Source: Streptomyces zagrosensis
GTDB taxonomy: Bacteria; Actinomycetota; Actinomycetes; Streptomycetales; Streptomycetaceae
Assembly: GCF_014203645.1 (NCBI RefSeq)
Contig: NZ_JACHJL010000015.1
Location: 62,001 to 126,000, forward strand
DNA: 64,000 nucleotides
Direction of reading: 5' to 3'
Shown here in pieces: positions 8,045-16,939 of this stretch. The notes under the pieces are model-generated. The model was not told where the DNA came from. It did no database searches and worked only from the letters and a program-made list of their open reading frames with translations. Within the stretch, counting starts at the first letter, position 1. Each line of letters opens with the position of its first letter. The position numbers and the translations under genes are program-made.

Positions 8045-8993
8045 GGCCTGTCCGGCGGATCATGGTCGTAGCCAGAGTCGGATTGTTGCGACGGTGACGG
8101 TGCCGTGGAAGATGTAGGCCCAGTTGTCGTATCTCGTGGCGATGGCACGGGAGTTTTTGAGGGCATTGATCGTTCGCTCGACTTCGTTGCGGCGCTTGTA
8201 GACCGTCGTGTCGAAGCCGGTGGGCCGGCCGCCTTGGCTGCCGCGGCGCTTGCGGTTGGCCCGCTGGTCCCTCGGCTCGGGGATGGTGTGCTTGATCTGG
8301 CGTCTTCGCAGGTAGCGGCGATTTCGGCGCGATGAGTACGCCTTGTCGCCGCCTAGGTGATCGGGCCGAGTGCGAGAACGCCCGCCGTCCCGGCGGGCGA
8401 CCCGGACACGTTCCATAACGGGGATGAGCTGCGGGGCGTCGCCCCACTGACCCGGTGTGAGCAAGAACGCGAGCGGACGACGGCCTCCCTCGCCGGCTAG
8501 GTGGATTTTGCAGGTCAGTCCGCCCCGGGAGCGTCCGAGTCCCTCGTCGGGGCGGTGCTCCTGGGGCGTGCGTCTTTTCCCGGCACTCGCGGCGGCTTCT
8601 TGCGTGCTCCGGCGGCGTGCTGGTGGGCTCGGCACGAGGTCGAGTCCACGCTCACCATCGACCAGTCGATGCGGCCGTCGGCGTCCGCGTCGGCAAGCAC
8701 GGCCGCCAGAATTTTGTCCCAGGTGCCGTCCGCCGACCAGCGTCTGTGCCGCTCGTAGACGGTCTTCCACGGACCGAAACGCGCAGGCAGGTCACGCCAT
8801 GGCACCCCCGTCCGTTCCCGGAACACAATTCCGTTGATCACCCTGCGGTGGCTCACCCAACGCCCGCCTCGCTGCCCTGTCTTGGGCAGATGCGGTTTCA
8901 GTCGTGCCCACTCATCAGCCGTTAGATCTCCCCGCCCCATGCTCATGCCAACGAGCCGAAGCCGCGACAGTCACAAGATCCGCCGGACAGGCC
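8045..8993 (-). mobile_element. Complete IS5-family (IS427-group-like) insertion sequence
   Basis: A 949-bp element bounded by 17-bp perfect inverted repeats (GGCCTGTCCGGCGGATC at 8045-8061 and its complement at 8977-8993). It is flanked by CTAG at 8041-8044 and 8994-8997, which fits the YTAR target duplication of the IS427 group. It contains one two-frame transposase gene. The right copy of the target duplication contains the stop codon of the neighbouring DUF255 gene, so insertion left that gene's reading frame whole. Confidence 0.92.
8060..8946 (-). CDS. IS5-family DDE transposase, OrfAB joined by -1 frameshift
   Basis: OrfA (8515-8946) carries the N-terminal DUF4096-like domain (LTADEWARLKPHLP, GIVFRERTGVPWRDLP) and the first catalytic Asp (VSVDSTSCRAHQHAA). 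OrfB (down to 8060) carries GDKAYSS (second Asp) and RRNEVERTINALKN (Glu). The two frames overlap, and conserved sequence passes from one to the other at the A4G tract at about 8575-8578: GKDARP in OrfA, GKRRTPQEH after a -1 slip. Such programmed frameshifting is normal for this group, so the element is probably functional, not broken. Confidence 0.88.
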
Positions 8994-11144
8994 CTAGTCC
9001 TCCCGTTCCGCCTTCGCTTCCCCTTCCGCGCCGCGCAGCGCAGCAGCGAGGGCCTCCGGGTCGGTTGTCGGGGCGTCGCAGGTGAAGTTCCGGCACACGT
9101 ACGCCGCCGGGCGGCCAGCAACAAGTGGTCGGTCTGCCAACAGCGGCACCTCGTCCCCGCCCGGCTCGCCGACCGCGACCACCGCGCCCGGTGCGGTCGC
9201 CAGCAGTGCGGTCCTGTGCAACTGGTGGGTTGCCGGGTCGTCATGCGGGCCGACGATCGCCACCTCGCGCGGCCCGTCAAGGAGGGCTTCCCCGGCGGCG
9301 AGGCCCCAGCCGATGAACCGGGGCGCTTTGGGCGCAAGCGCCGTCACCACGCCGAGCGCGCGCTCCGCGGCTTCCCGATGCACACCGTTGCCGGTCGCAG
9401 CGGAGTAACTCAGGAGTGCGCCCGCTGCCGCCGTCCAACCAGAGGGAACGGCGTTGTCGGTCGGGTCCTGCGGGCGCCGGATGAGCGTCTCGGCGTCGTC
9501 GGCAGTGTCGAACAGCGTTCCATCATCGGCGGCGAAGTGGTGCAGCACCGTGTCGAGCAACAGCCCGGCGAACTCCACCCACACGCCCTCGCCGGTCACC
9601 GATGCCAGGCTGAGGAAGCCCTCGGCCACGTCCGCGTAGTCCTCAAGCACGCCTGCGCTCTCGCCGGGGATGCCATCGCGCGAGGTGCGGACCAGTCGGC
9701 CGTGGTAGTCCATATGCACTCGTACCAACAGGTCGGCCGCCGCGACCGCCGCCTCTGTGAGATCCGGTCGTTCGAAGTAGGCGCCTGTCTCGGCGAGTGC
9801 GGCGATCGCCAGGCCGTTCCAAGCGGCGACGATCTTGTCGTCACGCTCGGGGCGGGGCCGCTCCTCGCGTGCGGTCAGCAACCGCCTCCGTACGGAGTCG
9901 AGGGCCTGCGCGTCCAGCAGGGGCTGCCCGTCAGGGAGCCGCAGCACGGACGCGCCCTCTTCGAAGGTCCCCTCGTCGGTCACCCCGAAGTATCCGGCGG
10001 CCAACTCCGCGTCCGCGTCACCGAGTACCTGGCTCAACTGCTGTGGTGTCCACACATAGAAGGCGCCCTCGGCGTGCCGTCTGCCGCCTGTCCCACCGTG
10101 CCCGGCGCTTGCCCCATGAGCGTCCTCACCGTGCTGCTTGCCGTCCGCGGCGCGCGCCGGGGACTGGTCCGCCGGTTCGTGAACGGGGCTGTCGGCGTCG
10201 AGCGCTGAGGCGAAACCGCCGTGCTCTGTGCGCAGTTCCCGAAGGAGGAAGTCCGCGGTCTCCAGGGCGATCCGGCGAGCGAGATCGGAGCCGGTGGCCC
10301 GCCACAGGTGGGCGTAGACGCGGCACAGCAACGCGTTGTCGTACAGCATTTTCTCGAAGTGCGGCACGATCCACTCGGCGTCCACGGCGTACCGCGCGAA
10401 GCCGCCACCGAGTTGGTCGTAGATTCCGCCGCGAGCCATCGCCTCGCAGGTGGCCTGCACCATTTGTAGTGCAGCTGCCGAGCCGGTACGCGCATGGTGC
10501 CTGAGCAGGAACTCCAGGGTCATGGACGGCGGGAACTTGGGGGCGCCGCCGAAGCCGCCGCGCACCGCGTCGAAGTCGCGGGTGAGCCCCATCAGCGCGG
10601 CGTGCAGTTCTTGTGCGCCGGGCGGTCGGGGCGCATCGTAGGCGAGGGAGCGCCCGGATAGCTCCCGAACGATCCGACCGGCGACCTCACCGACCTCGTC
10701 GCGGCGATCCACCCAGGCACTGGTTACGCCTTCGAGCACCTGCTGGAAGCTGGGCATCCCATGCCGCGGCTGAGGCGGGAAATAGGTGCCGAAATAGAAT
10801 GGCTCCGCCTCCGGAGTGAGAAACACCGTCATCGGCCAGCCGCCGTGGCCGGTGGCGGCCTGCACCGCCTCCATATATACGGCGTCAATATCGGGCCGCT
10901 CTTCGCGGTCCACTTTGACCGAGACGAAATGCTCGTTGAGATAGGCGGCGACCGTCTCGTCGGAAAAGGATTCGTGCGCCATGACATGGCACCAGTGGCA
11001 ACTGGAATAGCCGACGCTGAGCAGTACGGGCACCTCACGGCGGCGGGCCTCGTCGAAGGCGGCATCGGCCCAAGGCCACCAGTCGACGGGATTGCCGGCG
11101 TGCTGGAGGAGATAAGGCGACCGGGAGTTGGCCAGTCGGTTCAT
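8994..11144 (-). CDS. DUF255 thioredoxin-domain protein (YyaL/SPATA20-like)
   Basis: A 716-residue cytosolic protein. The N-terminal thioredoxin-like domain has the family's SVGYSSCHWCHVMAHESF motif with a CHWC redox pair (about residues 45-62). An alpha/alpha-barrel resembling N-acylglucosamine epimerases follows (GGIYDQLGGGFARYAVD, WIVPHFEKMLYDNALL). The reaction is unknown. The ATG at 11144 begins the conserved MNRLANSRSPYLLQHA; the open frame continues 430 nt further upstream without family similarity. A polar insert of about 40 residues (ADQSPARAADGKQHGEDAHG region) is unusual. The TAG stop lies inside the CTAG target duplication of the adjacent IS. A decayed partial relative lies at 12369-12545. 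Confidence 0.9.
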   Translation of the reverse strand: MNRLANSRSPYLLQHAGNPVDWWPWADAAFDEARRREVPVLLSVGYSSCHWCHVMAHESFSDETVAAYLNEHFVSVKVDREERPDIDAVYMEAVQAATGHGGWPMTVFLTPEAEPFYFGTYFPPQPRHGMPSFQQVLEGVTSAWVDRRDEVGEVAGRIVRELSGRSLAYDAPRPPGAQELHAALMGLTRDFDAVRGGFGGAPKFPPSMTLEFLLRHHARTGSAAALQMVQATCEAMARGGIYDQLGGGFARYAVDAEWIVPHFEKMLYDNALLCRVYAHLWRATGSDLARRIALETADFLLRELRTEHGGFASALDADSPVHEPADQSPARAADGKQHGEDAHGASAGHGGTGGRRHAEGAFYVWTPQQLSQVLGDADAELAAGYFGVTDEGTFEEGASVLRLPDGQPLLDAQALDSVRRRLLTAREERPRPERDDKIVAAWNGLAIAALAETGAYFERPDLTEAAVAAADLLVRVHMDYHGRLVRTSRDGIPGESAGVLEDYADVAEGFLSLASVTGEGVWVEFAGLLLDTVLHHFAADDGTLFDTADDAETLIRRPQDPTDNAVPSGWTAAAGALLSYSAATGNGVHREAAERALGVVTALAPKAPRFIGWGLAAGEALLDGPREVAIVGPHDDPATHQLHRTALLATAPGAVVAVGEPGGDEVPLLADRPLVAGRPAAYVCRNFTCDAPTTDPEALAAALRGAEGEAKAERED

Positions 11145-11617
11145 GTCGGCATCGTCGCACGATCGGGACCGTCCAGCCCAGCTTGCGAGGCCGACACCAG
11201 GAGTACGAAGTCCGCATATCACGTGATCAGGGGCCTGTGGACCCCACACCGACCGACGGGAGAAGGGCCCAAGCGGCTTCGGCTTTCGAGACAGGCTCGA
11301 GCGATCTGGGCCTCCGAGGCAAGCCAATCGACCCCGCCTCACCTGGTGAGCCTGCCCCCCTACGGCCAGACCTGGCCTCCTCGTCACGGGCCCTCTGACG
11401 AGTACGGGCCACGGGACCTCGCAGAGGGCGGTCCTCCGGGGCCAGGTGCCGTCGCCGACGACGCGGGTCCACACGTCCGGATAGACGGCGAGATCAGATG
11501 ACGAAACCCAACTATTCCGCTGCCCTCGCTGGCCCGCGCCCTCACACAGCGGAGTCCCCCCGCCTTTGATCACATCTGATATGGGTCACTGGCGCTCACC
11601 ACTAATGGCTCGTCATG
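11145..11617. other. Intergenic, nothing recognised
   Basis: About 470 bp upstream of the DUF255 gene. Open frames on both strands lack start signals and family features. No repeat or hairpin stands out. Confidence 0.4.
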
Positions 11618-12059
11618 TCACAGCCCATCTAGAAAAGGTCCCTCAGCGCGGGATGCTCCTTTCAGAGATACGGTACGAGACGGAAGTACCGGTGGCTCTG
11701 ACGGCTTGAGGACGACACCTTGCAGGTCCTTGGCGATCTGTGGGGCGAGGTCCGCATGGCTAGCCCAGCTGTACCAGTCGCCCGCCGCGAGGTGCCCAGC
11801 GTGCGGGGCCTGCTCGGTGGCATGTACATCGATCCGGCGGGTGGGTCGATCGGGCGGGTAGGTCTTCGACGGCGCCACCAGGCGGCTCCGGTCGCATCTT
11901 GGAGAACCGGCCACACCAGAGCCGGAGCCGGAGCCTTGGCCGCGCCGCGCCGCGCCGCGCCGCGAAGAGGATGGTGTCGGACTTGTCGCGCAACCACTGC
12001 GCGTTGTCGCCATCCAGAGTGAAGTGGTCGGCGACCTCGCCAGACTGAGCCTTGCTCAT
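11618..12059 (-). pseudogene. Possible frameshifted hypothetical gene
   Basis: An ATG at 12059 opens MSKAQSGEVADHFTLDGDN and DKSDTILF, which has normal protein composition. The frame then enters a CCGCG pentanucleotide tract (five copies, 11940-11964) and becomes Arg-rich. Protein-like sequence resumes in a different frame (LVAPSKTYPPDRPTRR, GDWYSWASHADLAPQIAKDL, LKPSEPPVLPSRTVSL), ending at 11618. A gain or loss in the pentamer tract is a natural cause of such a frameshift. I do not recognise the family. It could also be two unrelated spurious frames. Confidence 0.4.
11940..11964. repeat. CCGCG pentanucleotide repeat, 5 copies
   Basis: Five perfect tandem copies of CCGCG. The unit is not a multiple of three, so copy-number change shifts the frame of the candidate gene at 11618-12059. 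Confidence 0.85.
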
Positions 12060-12368
12060 CCCTCACTCGTGCACTTACCTCAGCCGTCACCTAAGGCAGG
12101 CTGCTGGGTGTACGTTCCTCAGCCCAACGCACCTGGTCAGTCCCACGAGTCCGGGAGAAACGGCGGCAATGGCCGGTGCCGCCCCAACTGCTGCTGTTGG
12201 TGGACCTGGTTCGCACGACTGACTGCGACCCACCCCGATTGCCGCGTACGTCGGACACCGCCCTCTATGGCTGCGCGTGCGCGTGGGCAAGCCCTGTTAC
12301 CTCACCTAGCCGCTCATCGTCCGCATAGCCATCGACACCCCCGCGAAATGAGCTCAGTCCAGAGCTAC

Positions 12369-12545
12369 CTAGTGATGGTCAGCCACTGACACCAGTGGCA
12401 ACTGACATATCCGGCGCTGAGCAATACGGACCCCTCGCGGCGCCGCGCCCTCACCACAGGCGGTGTCGGCCCTAGGCCGCCAGGTGACGGGGTGGTCGGC
12501 GAGCTGAAGGTACGGGGACGTCTTGCGCGCCAGGCGTTTCAACAT
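12369..12545 (-). pseudogene. Remnant of a second DUF255 thioredoxin-domain gene
   Basis: The minus strand reads MLKRLARKTSPYLQLADHPV with AAGGA 7 nt before the ATG at 12545. This aligns with the intact gene's MNRLANSRSPYLLQHAGNPV. The plus-strand DNA at 12385-12440 still resembles 10990-11045 of the intact gene closely (CACCAGTGGCAACTG common to both), but small indels destroy the CHWC motif and the frame stops at 12369. It is a decayed, truncated paralogue or second copy. Confidence 0.7.
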
Positions 12546-12580
12546 GGGGTCATCCTTCCCCAATCCGGCCGCCGTGGAAG

Positions 12581-12612
12581 TTATCCACAGGTCCGCGCTG
12601 GAGTTATCCACA
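12581..12612 (+). promoter_or_regulatory. Two DnaA-box-like motifs in direct repeat
   Basis: GTTATCCACAGG begins at 12580 and its first 11 bases recur at 12603; each contains TTATCCACA (12581-12589, 12604-12612), the perfect classical DnaA-box consensus, 23 bp apart in the same orientation. They lie about 190 bp upstream of the STAND/TPR gene in otherwise gene-free DNA. Whether DnaA binds is unknown. There is no other oriC hallmark nearby. Confidence 0.5.
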
Positions 12613-12792
12613 GGGCTGCCGAATGTGTCGAAGACGAGGAAGACTTGGGACACCGATCGCAAAAGGCGAGGCGGGCAGCGGACAGTCGTGCGGAGAAGAA
12701 GCCACGGGGCATCGACCACGGGACACAAGACGCGATAAGTCATCGAGGACACAACATGAGGCAGGGCACGGTCTCTGCCGAAGGGGGAACAC

Positions 12793-15700
12793 ATGCCGGG
12801 ATCAGCGACCGTACTGCGCAACGACCATCGAGCGGAGGCCGAGCGGCTCCTCGCGCGCGCGGTGGAGGAAGAGGTGCGGCGTTCGGGTGGACGTACGGAC
12901 GGCAGTGTCCTGCTCAACCGTGCGCGGGCCGCGCTGGAGGACATCATGGCCGCCGCGGCCGAGGAGTATGACGCCTATATTCGCGCGTTGGACGAGGCAG
13001 AGGCCGGCCAGCTTCCGCTCGCGGCCCGGCTCTCTCGTAGGCATTGGGGCACCCCGGCGCTGGTGACGGCGGTGGCAGCGGCGACCGCCTTCGGCGCCGA
13101 CCTCGGCTACGGCACTTCGGTGACGACCGCCCTGGGGGCCGGGGTGACCGTGGCGGTGGCCGGCCTTGCCGCCACCGTCGCCAAGCTGACCGCCGGTCAC
13201 TGGCCGGCGTCCCACCGTCGCGCCGGCCTGCGGAACCAGCCCGGCGGGCCCGAGCAGCTGCGGTTGCAGTGGCTGACGGCGCTTGAGGTGCGCGGCATCC
13301 GCCCCTTCCTCGACCAGCATCGTATGACGACCGCCGCGGCACGCGGCAGCAGCGGCCTCGGCGACACGGGCAGCGCTCGGCGGCGAGCCTCGGGCAAACT
13401 GGCCCCCGGCTCGCGGGCCCCTCAGTTGCGGGGCGCCGACCGCAGCGCGGCGGCCCGCCGTCGCAGCGTGCTGGAGCAGTCTTTCCAGCATCTGCCGGAG
13501 GCACGCGGCCTGCTCGTCGGCCGGCGCGCCCAGCTCGGCCAGATCGCGCAATGGGTACATCAGGCCCGGGCGAGTACGGAGACCAAGGCGACCGTGGTGC
13601 TGCTGCACGGCCAGCCCGGCTCGGGCCGCACCACGCTGGCTGTCCACGCGGCACATCAGTTGCGGGACCAGTTCCGGGGCGCCTGCCTGGTGGATCTGCG
13701 CGGTGACGGCCACGGCCCTGCGGCGCCCGGCTCCGCCGGCGGGCCGCCCTTGCCGACCCGGGACGCCCTGCTGCACCTGCTCAACCGGCTCGGCGCACCA
13801 CGCGACCAGTTGCTGTTTCGCGAACGCACCACGCACGATCAGCATCTGCGGCGGTTGATCGAGCTGTACCACCAGCATCTGACGGCGGTGCCGGTCACCA
13901 TCGTCCTGGACGACGCGTCCGACGCCGAGCAGGTGTGTGCGCTCATTCCCGAGCGGTCCGACAGCCTGGTCCTGGTCACCTCTCGAACCCCGCTCACCCT
14001 GCCGCCCGACGTGGCCGCTTGGGTGCATCAACTACCGGTCGGACCGCTGGAGGCGGCGGGAGCCGAGGAGTTGCTACGGGCCGCCGCTCAGCAGGCCCCG
14101 GAGGCCGAGGCCGGCAAGGGGCCCGAGCCCTATGACGCGCTGGCCACGGACCGGCTGGCGGAGCTGTGCGGTGGGCTGCCGCTCGCGTTGCGCGTCGCGG
14201 GCTCCGCCCTCGGCTCCCGCTCCTGCGATGCGCTCGTCGCCGACCTGGCGGGCTCCGGGCACGCGGACCCGGTGGAGCGGGTGCTGCGGTTGCGTTACGC
14301 CGACCAGCCGGAGGGCGCCCGGAGGCTGTTGCGGCGGCTGGCGTTGGCCGGACGGGGAAGCCTGGGCGCGGCCGCCGCGGCGGCTCTGCTCGCGACCGAC
14401 GACCCCACGGCGAGCCGATATCTGGACGTCCTCAGCCGTGCCGGCCTCATCCAGTATGTGCGCGGCAACCGCTATCGCCTGCATGACCAGGTGCGGTCCT
14501 TTGCCCACGCGCGGCTACTTGACGAGGAGGAGCCGAGTGAGCGCAGCGCTGCCCAGGAGCGGTTGATCCGCAGCTACGCGGAGCTGGCGGACTCGGTGAT
14601 TCGGCTGGTCGATGGCAACACCTCCACCCGTGCCGACCACGCCTTCACCGCAGGCGCCGCAGCGGGGCATGGCTTCAGTTCGTTGGATGCGGCACTGCGC
14701 TGGCTGGATGACGAATCCAGCTTCATCACAGCCACGCTGCGGCAGGCCGACGAGGGGGTGGACCAGGCGGCGGTGCTGCACCTGCTGGGCGCGTTGTGCG
14801 ACTACTGCCTGTTGCGCGGCGACCTGTACCGGCTCGGCGAGCTGAGCGAGTTGTCGAAGGCGGCGAACCAGGGACTTCTCGTACGGTCCGTGCAGTGGCG
14901 TACGGGCGTCGCCGCCCGGCAGCTCGGCGAGCTCGACAAGGCACGCACGACGCTTGCGTCGGTGGTCAACCTCTACTTCGAGGCGCACCACCCGGCGGGC
15001 GCTGCCCGTGCGCTGCGGGATCTGGGCATCACCTTGCAGCAGCAGGGCAATCTGCCCGACGCGGCGACGAAGCTGCACGAGGCGCTGGCCCTACAGACCG
15101 GTGAGGAGTTGCGCGCGGACCGGGCCTGGACCTTGCACGCCCTCGCGGCCGTCGAGCGCGACAGGGCTCACATAGCGCAGGCCCTTGAGTTGCTGGACGA
15201 GGCGCTTGAGCTGCATCGCGAAGGCGAGAGTGTGCACGGTCAGGCGTGGGCGCACTTTCAACTAGGCCAGGTCTGCCTGCGCATGGGTGACGTCACGGAC
15301 GCCGAACGCGAGTTGCAGGACGCCCTGGCGGCGTACGGGCGCACGCATGATGCCCGAGGCGAGGCGTGGGCTCTCACTCAGCTAGCCCGGGCACGGCTGG
15401 TGGACCGCGATGCCGGCGCGGCCGTCGAGCAGCTTCGCCAGGCTTTGGCCAAGCATCGGGACAACGAGGATGCGCGAGGTGAGGCGTGGACCCTTTATTA
15501 CCTGGGCCAGGCGCTTGAGGAACACGGTGACCATGACGCGGCGCTGCGCGACTTGGAGCGGGCCCGGACCATGTTCAGCCGGATGCGCGATGTGTACGGA
15601 TTGGCATGCGCCCGGCACCACTCGGCGCGAGTGACCCGCGATCTGCGGGCGACACAGACCGGGTCACTGCGCAACAGCGGCTTCGCCCGCCAGTTGTTGC

Positions 15701-16164
15701 AGGACGCTCGGCAGGACTTCCGCCGGGTGGGGGTGCCGCACGGTGAGGCGTGGTCGTGCGTGGAGCTCGCGGTGATCGACGCCGGCAACTGCAGGGCGCG
15801 GCAGGCGCTTGAGCTGGTAGATGAGGCGGTGCGCCTCTTCACGGAATACGGCGACCGGCGCGGGGAGACATGGGCCAGGTTCCTGCGTTGCACGCTGCTG
15901 CCGTTCGCCTCGGCGGGCGGCTCGGTCATCGGCGTGGCGGTGGCCCAGGAAGAACTAGCGGGGCTGGCGAGGGAACTCCGGGAAGGGGACTGGGTCGGTG
16001 ACCCAGCGCTTGAGGGCTACGCGGAGGCGTTCGCCCTCATCCTTGAGCGGGGAGTGGAGCCAGAGACTGGCTGGCAGGCGTGGCGGCTGGGCATGGTGCC
16101 AGGTCGTCACGCCCGCGAGATCATGGCCGTGCTCCCCCGCCGAATACAGCCGGACACGGCGTAA
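12793..16164 (+). CDS. STAND-type NTPase with membrane anchor and C-terminal TPR repeats
   Basis: A 1123-residue protein. Residues 1-85 are helical. Two hydrophobic segments (about 88-107 and 110-133) form a membrane hairpin. The NB-ARC/STAND core has Walker A LLHGQPGSGRTTLAVHA (about 267-284), Walker B VTIVLDDASD (about 367-376), LVLVTSRTPL and the GLPLALRVAGSAL motif (about 460-472), then a winged-helix part. From about 690 to 1000 there are consecutive TPR units (ALELLDEALELHREGESVHG type). Such proteins act as ligand-triggered switches in signalling, development or phage defence; no effector domain is visible. The ATG has AGGGGG 6 nt upstream. It stands alone, without operon partners. Confidence 0.85.
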   Translation: MPGSATVLRNDHRAEAERLLARAVEEEVRRSGGRTDGSVLLNRARAALEDIMAAAAEEYDAYIRALDEAEAGQLPLAARLSRRHWGTPALVTAVAAATAFGADLGYGTSVTTALGAGVTVAVAGLAATVAKLTAGHWPASHRRAGLRNQPGGPEQLRLQWLTALEVRGIRPFLDQHRMTTAAARGSSGLGDTGSARRRASGKLAPGSRAPQLRGADRSAAARRRSVLEQSFQHLPEARGLLVGRRAQLGQIAQWVHQARASTETKATVVLLHGQPGSGRTTLAVHAAHQLRDQFRGACLVDLRGDGHGPAAPGSAGGPPLPTRDALLHLLNRLGAPRDQLLFRERTTHDQHLRRLIELYHQHLTAVPVTIVLDDASDAEQVCALIPERSDSLVLVTSRTPLTLPPDVAAWVHQLPVGPLEAAGAEELLRAAAQQAPEAEAGKGPEPYDALATDRLAELCGGLPLALRVAGSALGSRSCDALVADLAGSGHADPVERVLRLRYADQPEGARRLLRRLALAGRGSLGAAAAAALLATDDPTASRYLDVLSRAGLIQYVRGNRYRLHDQVRSFAHARLLDEEEPSERSAAQERLIRSYAELADSVIRLVDGNTSTRADHAFTAGAAAGHGFSSLDAALRWLDDESSFITATLRQADEGVDQAAVLHLLGALCDYCLLRGDLYRLGELSELSKAANQGLLVRSVQWRTGVAARQLGELDKARTTLASVVNLYFEAHHPAGAARALRDLGITLQQQGNLPDAATKLHEALALQTGEELRADRAWTLHALAAVERDRAHIAQALELLDEALELHREGESVHGQAWAHFQLGQVCLRMGDVTDAERELQDALAAYGRTHDARGEAWALTQLARARLVDRDAGAAVEQLRQALAKHRDNEDARGEAWTLYYLGQALEEHGDHDAALRDLERARTMFSRMRDVYGLACARHHSARVTRDLRATQTGSLRNSGFARQLLQDARQDFRRVGVPHGEAWSCVELAVIDAGNCRARQALELVDEAVRLFTEYGDRRGETWARFLRCTLLPFASAGGSVIGVAVAQEELAGLARELREGDWVGDPALEGYAEAFALILERGVEPETGWQAWRLGMVPGRHAREIMAVLPRRIQPDTA

Positions 16165-16613
16165 GGCCAACTACAGAGCGGGCCGCGCCACCGTGGTGGG
16201 TCATGTTGCCCGCGGGAGGCCTGCCCCATCGCCGAGTGAGGCACCTCACACACCGAAATCCGACCACCGGGGCCTGGCTACACCGAAACCGCGTCCAGCG
16301 CGCCGCAGCCTCGCACACCGGACTCTTGCGCACTGGAGTCCCGTCCAGCACGTCCGGCGCACTGAAGCCTCACACACCGCTGGCGCACCGAAGCCCCGTA
16401 CGCCACAGCCTGGCGCACCGAAGCCTGGCGCTTTCGGCTGTCGCCGACATCGGCCCGCCACAGCACCCAGTAGCGGCAGGCCGATGTCAGACGCAGACAG
16501 GCGCCTTCACCGTCCGGCGACCCGTGAGGATGCGCGCAAGGAACGGCGACGGTGGAAAAAGCGGGCAGCGATCAAGGTGAGCGCGCGGGAGCCCTTCGGA
16601 GAGGCACCTGTCA
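16165..16613. other. Intergenic with degenerate CACCGAAGCC-type repeats
   Basis: At 16240-16450 diverged units containing GCGCACCGAAGCC or similar recur every 20-40 bp. Open frames across them have no start signals. Nothing else was found. Confidence 0.4.
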
Positions 16614-16632
16614 GGGAACCGAAGAGGTTCCC
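16614..16632 (-). terminator. Candidate terminator of the mca operon
   Basis: GGGAACC-GAAGA-GGTTCCC forms a 7-bp perfect hairpin 49 nt downstream of the minus-strand gene ending at 16681. There is no T-run. Confidence 0.4.
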
Positions 16633-16680
16633 GCTAGGAAACGCGATGTCCCTGCGGGTACCCGTGCGCGCTCGCGCTCG

Positions 16681-16935
16681 CTACTTGCTCGACGGCTGGG
16701 CCGCGCGGCCCTGCTCAACGATGTCCAGGCTCGCGTCGGCCGGGCCCTCGTCGAAGTCCACCTTCTTCATGTGCTTTGTCATGCTTTTCATCAGCAGCCA
16801 GACGGCGGCGCCGATGACCGCGAACACGATGAAGCCGAGAACGCCAGGGGTGACCTTGTTGTCGTCCACTTCCTTGGCGAGCTCGAACACCGGGGACGCG
16901 TGGGTCAGGGCGAGGGTGCTAGTCGCGGTCATCAT
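16681..16935 (-). CDS. Small single-pass membrane protein downstream of mca
   Basis: An 84-residue protein with a single strong transmembrane segment (GVLGFIVFAVIGAAVWLLMK, residues 31-50), a short outer N-terminus and a charged C-terminal tail of about 30 residues. The ATG at 16935 starts 4 nt after the mca stop codon without its own ribosome site, so translation is probably coupled to mca. A protein of this kind commonly follows mca in streptomycetes, to my knowledge; its function is unknown. Confidence 0.8.
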   Translation of the reverse strand: MMTATSTLALTHASPVFELAKEVDDNKVTPGVLGFIVFAVIGAAVWLLMKSMTKHMKKVDFDEGPADASLDIVEQGRAAQPSSK

Positions 16936-16939
16936 GCTG

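Noticed and set aside
8994..11573. 859-residue version of the DUF255 protein
   Set aside because: Family similarity starts at MNRLANSRSPY (11144); the extra 143 residues are unconserved shadow sequence.
12560..12640. Replication origin at the two DnaA boxes
   Set aside because: Only two boxes, no dnaA/dnaN genes, no AT-rich unwinding region; too little for an origin call.
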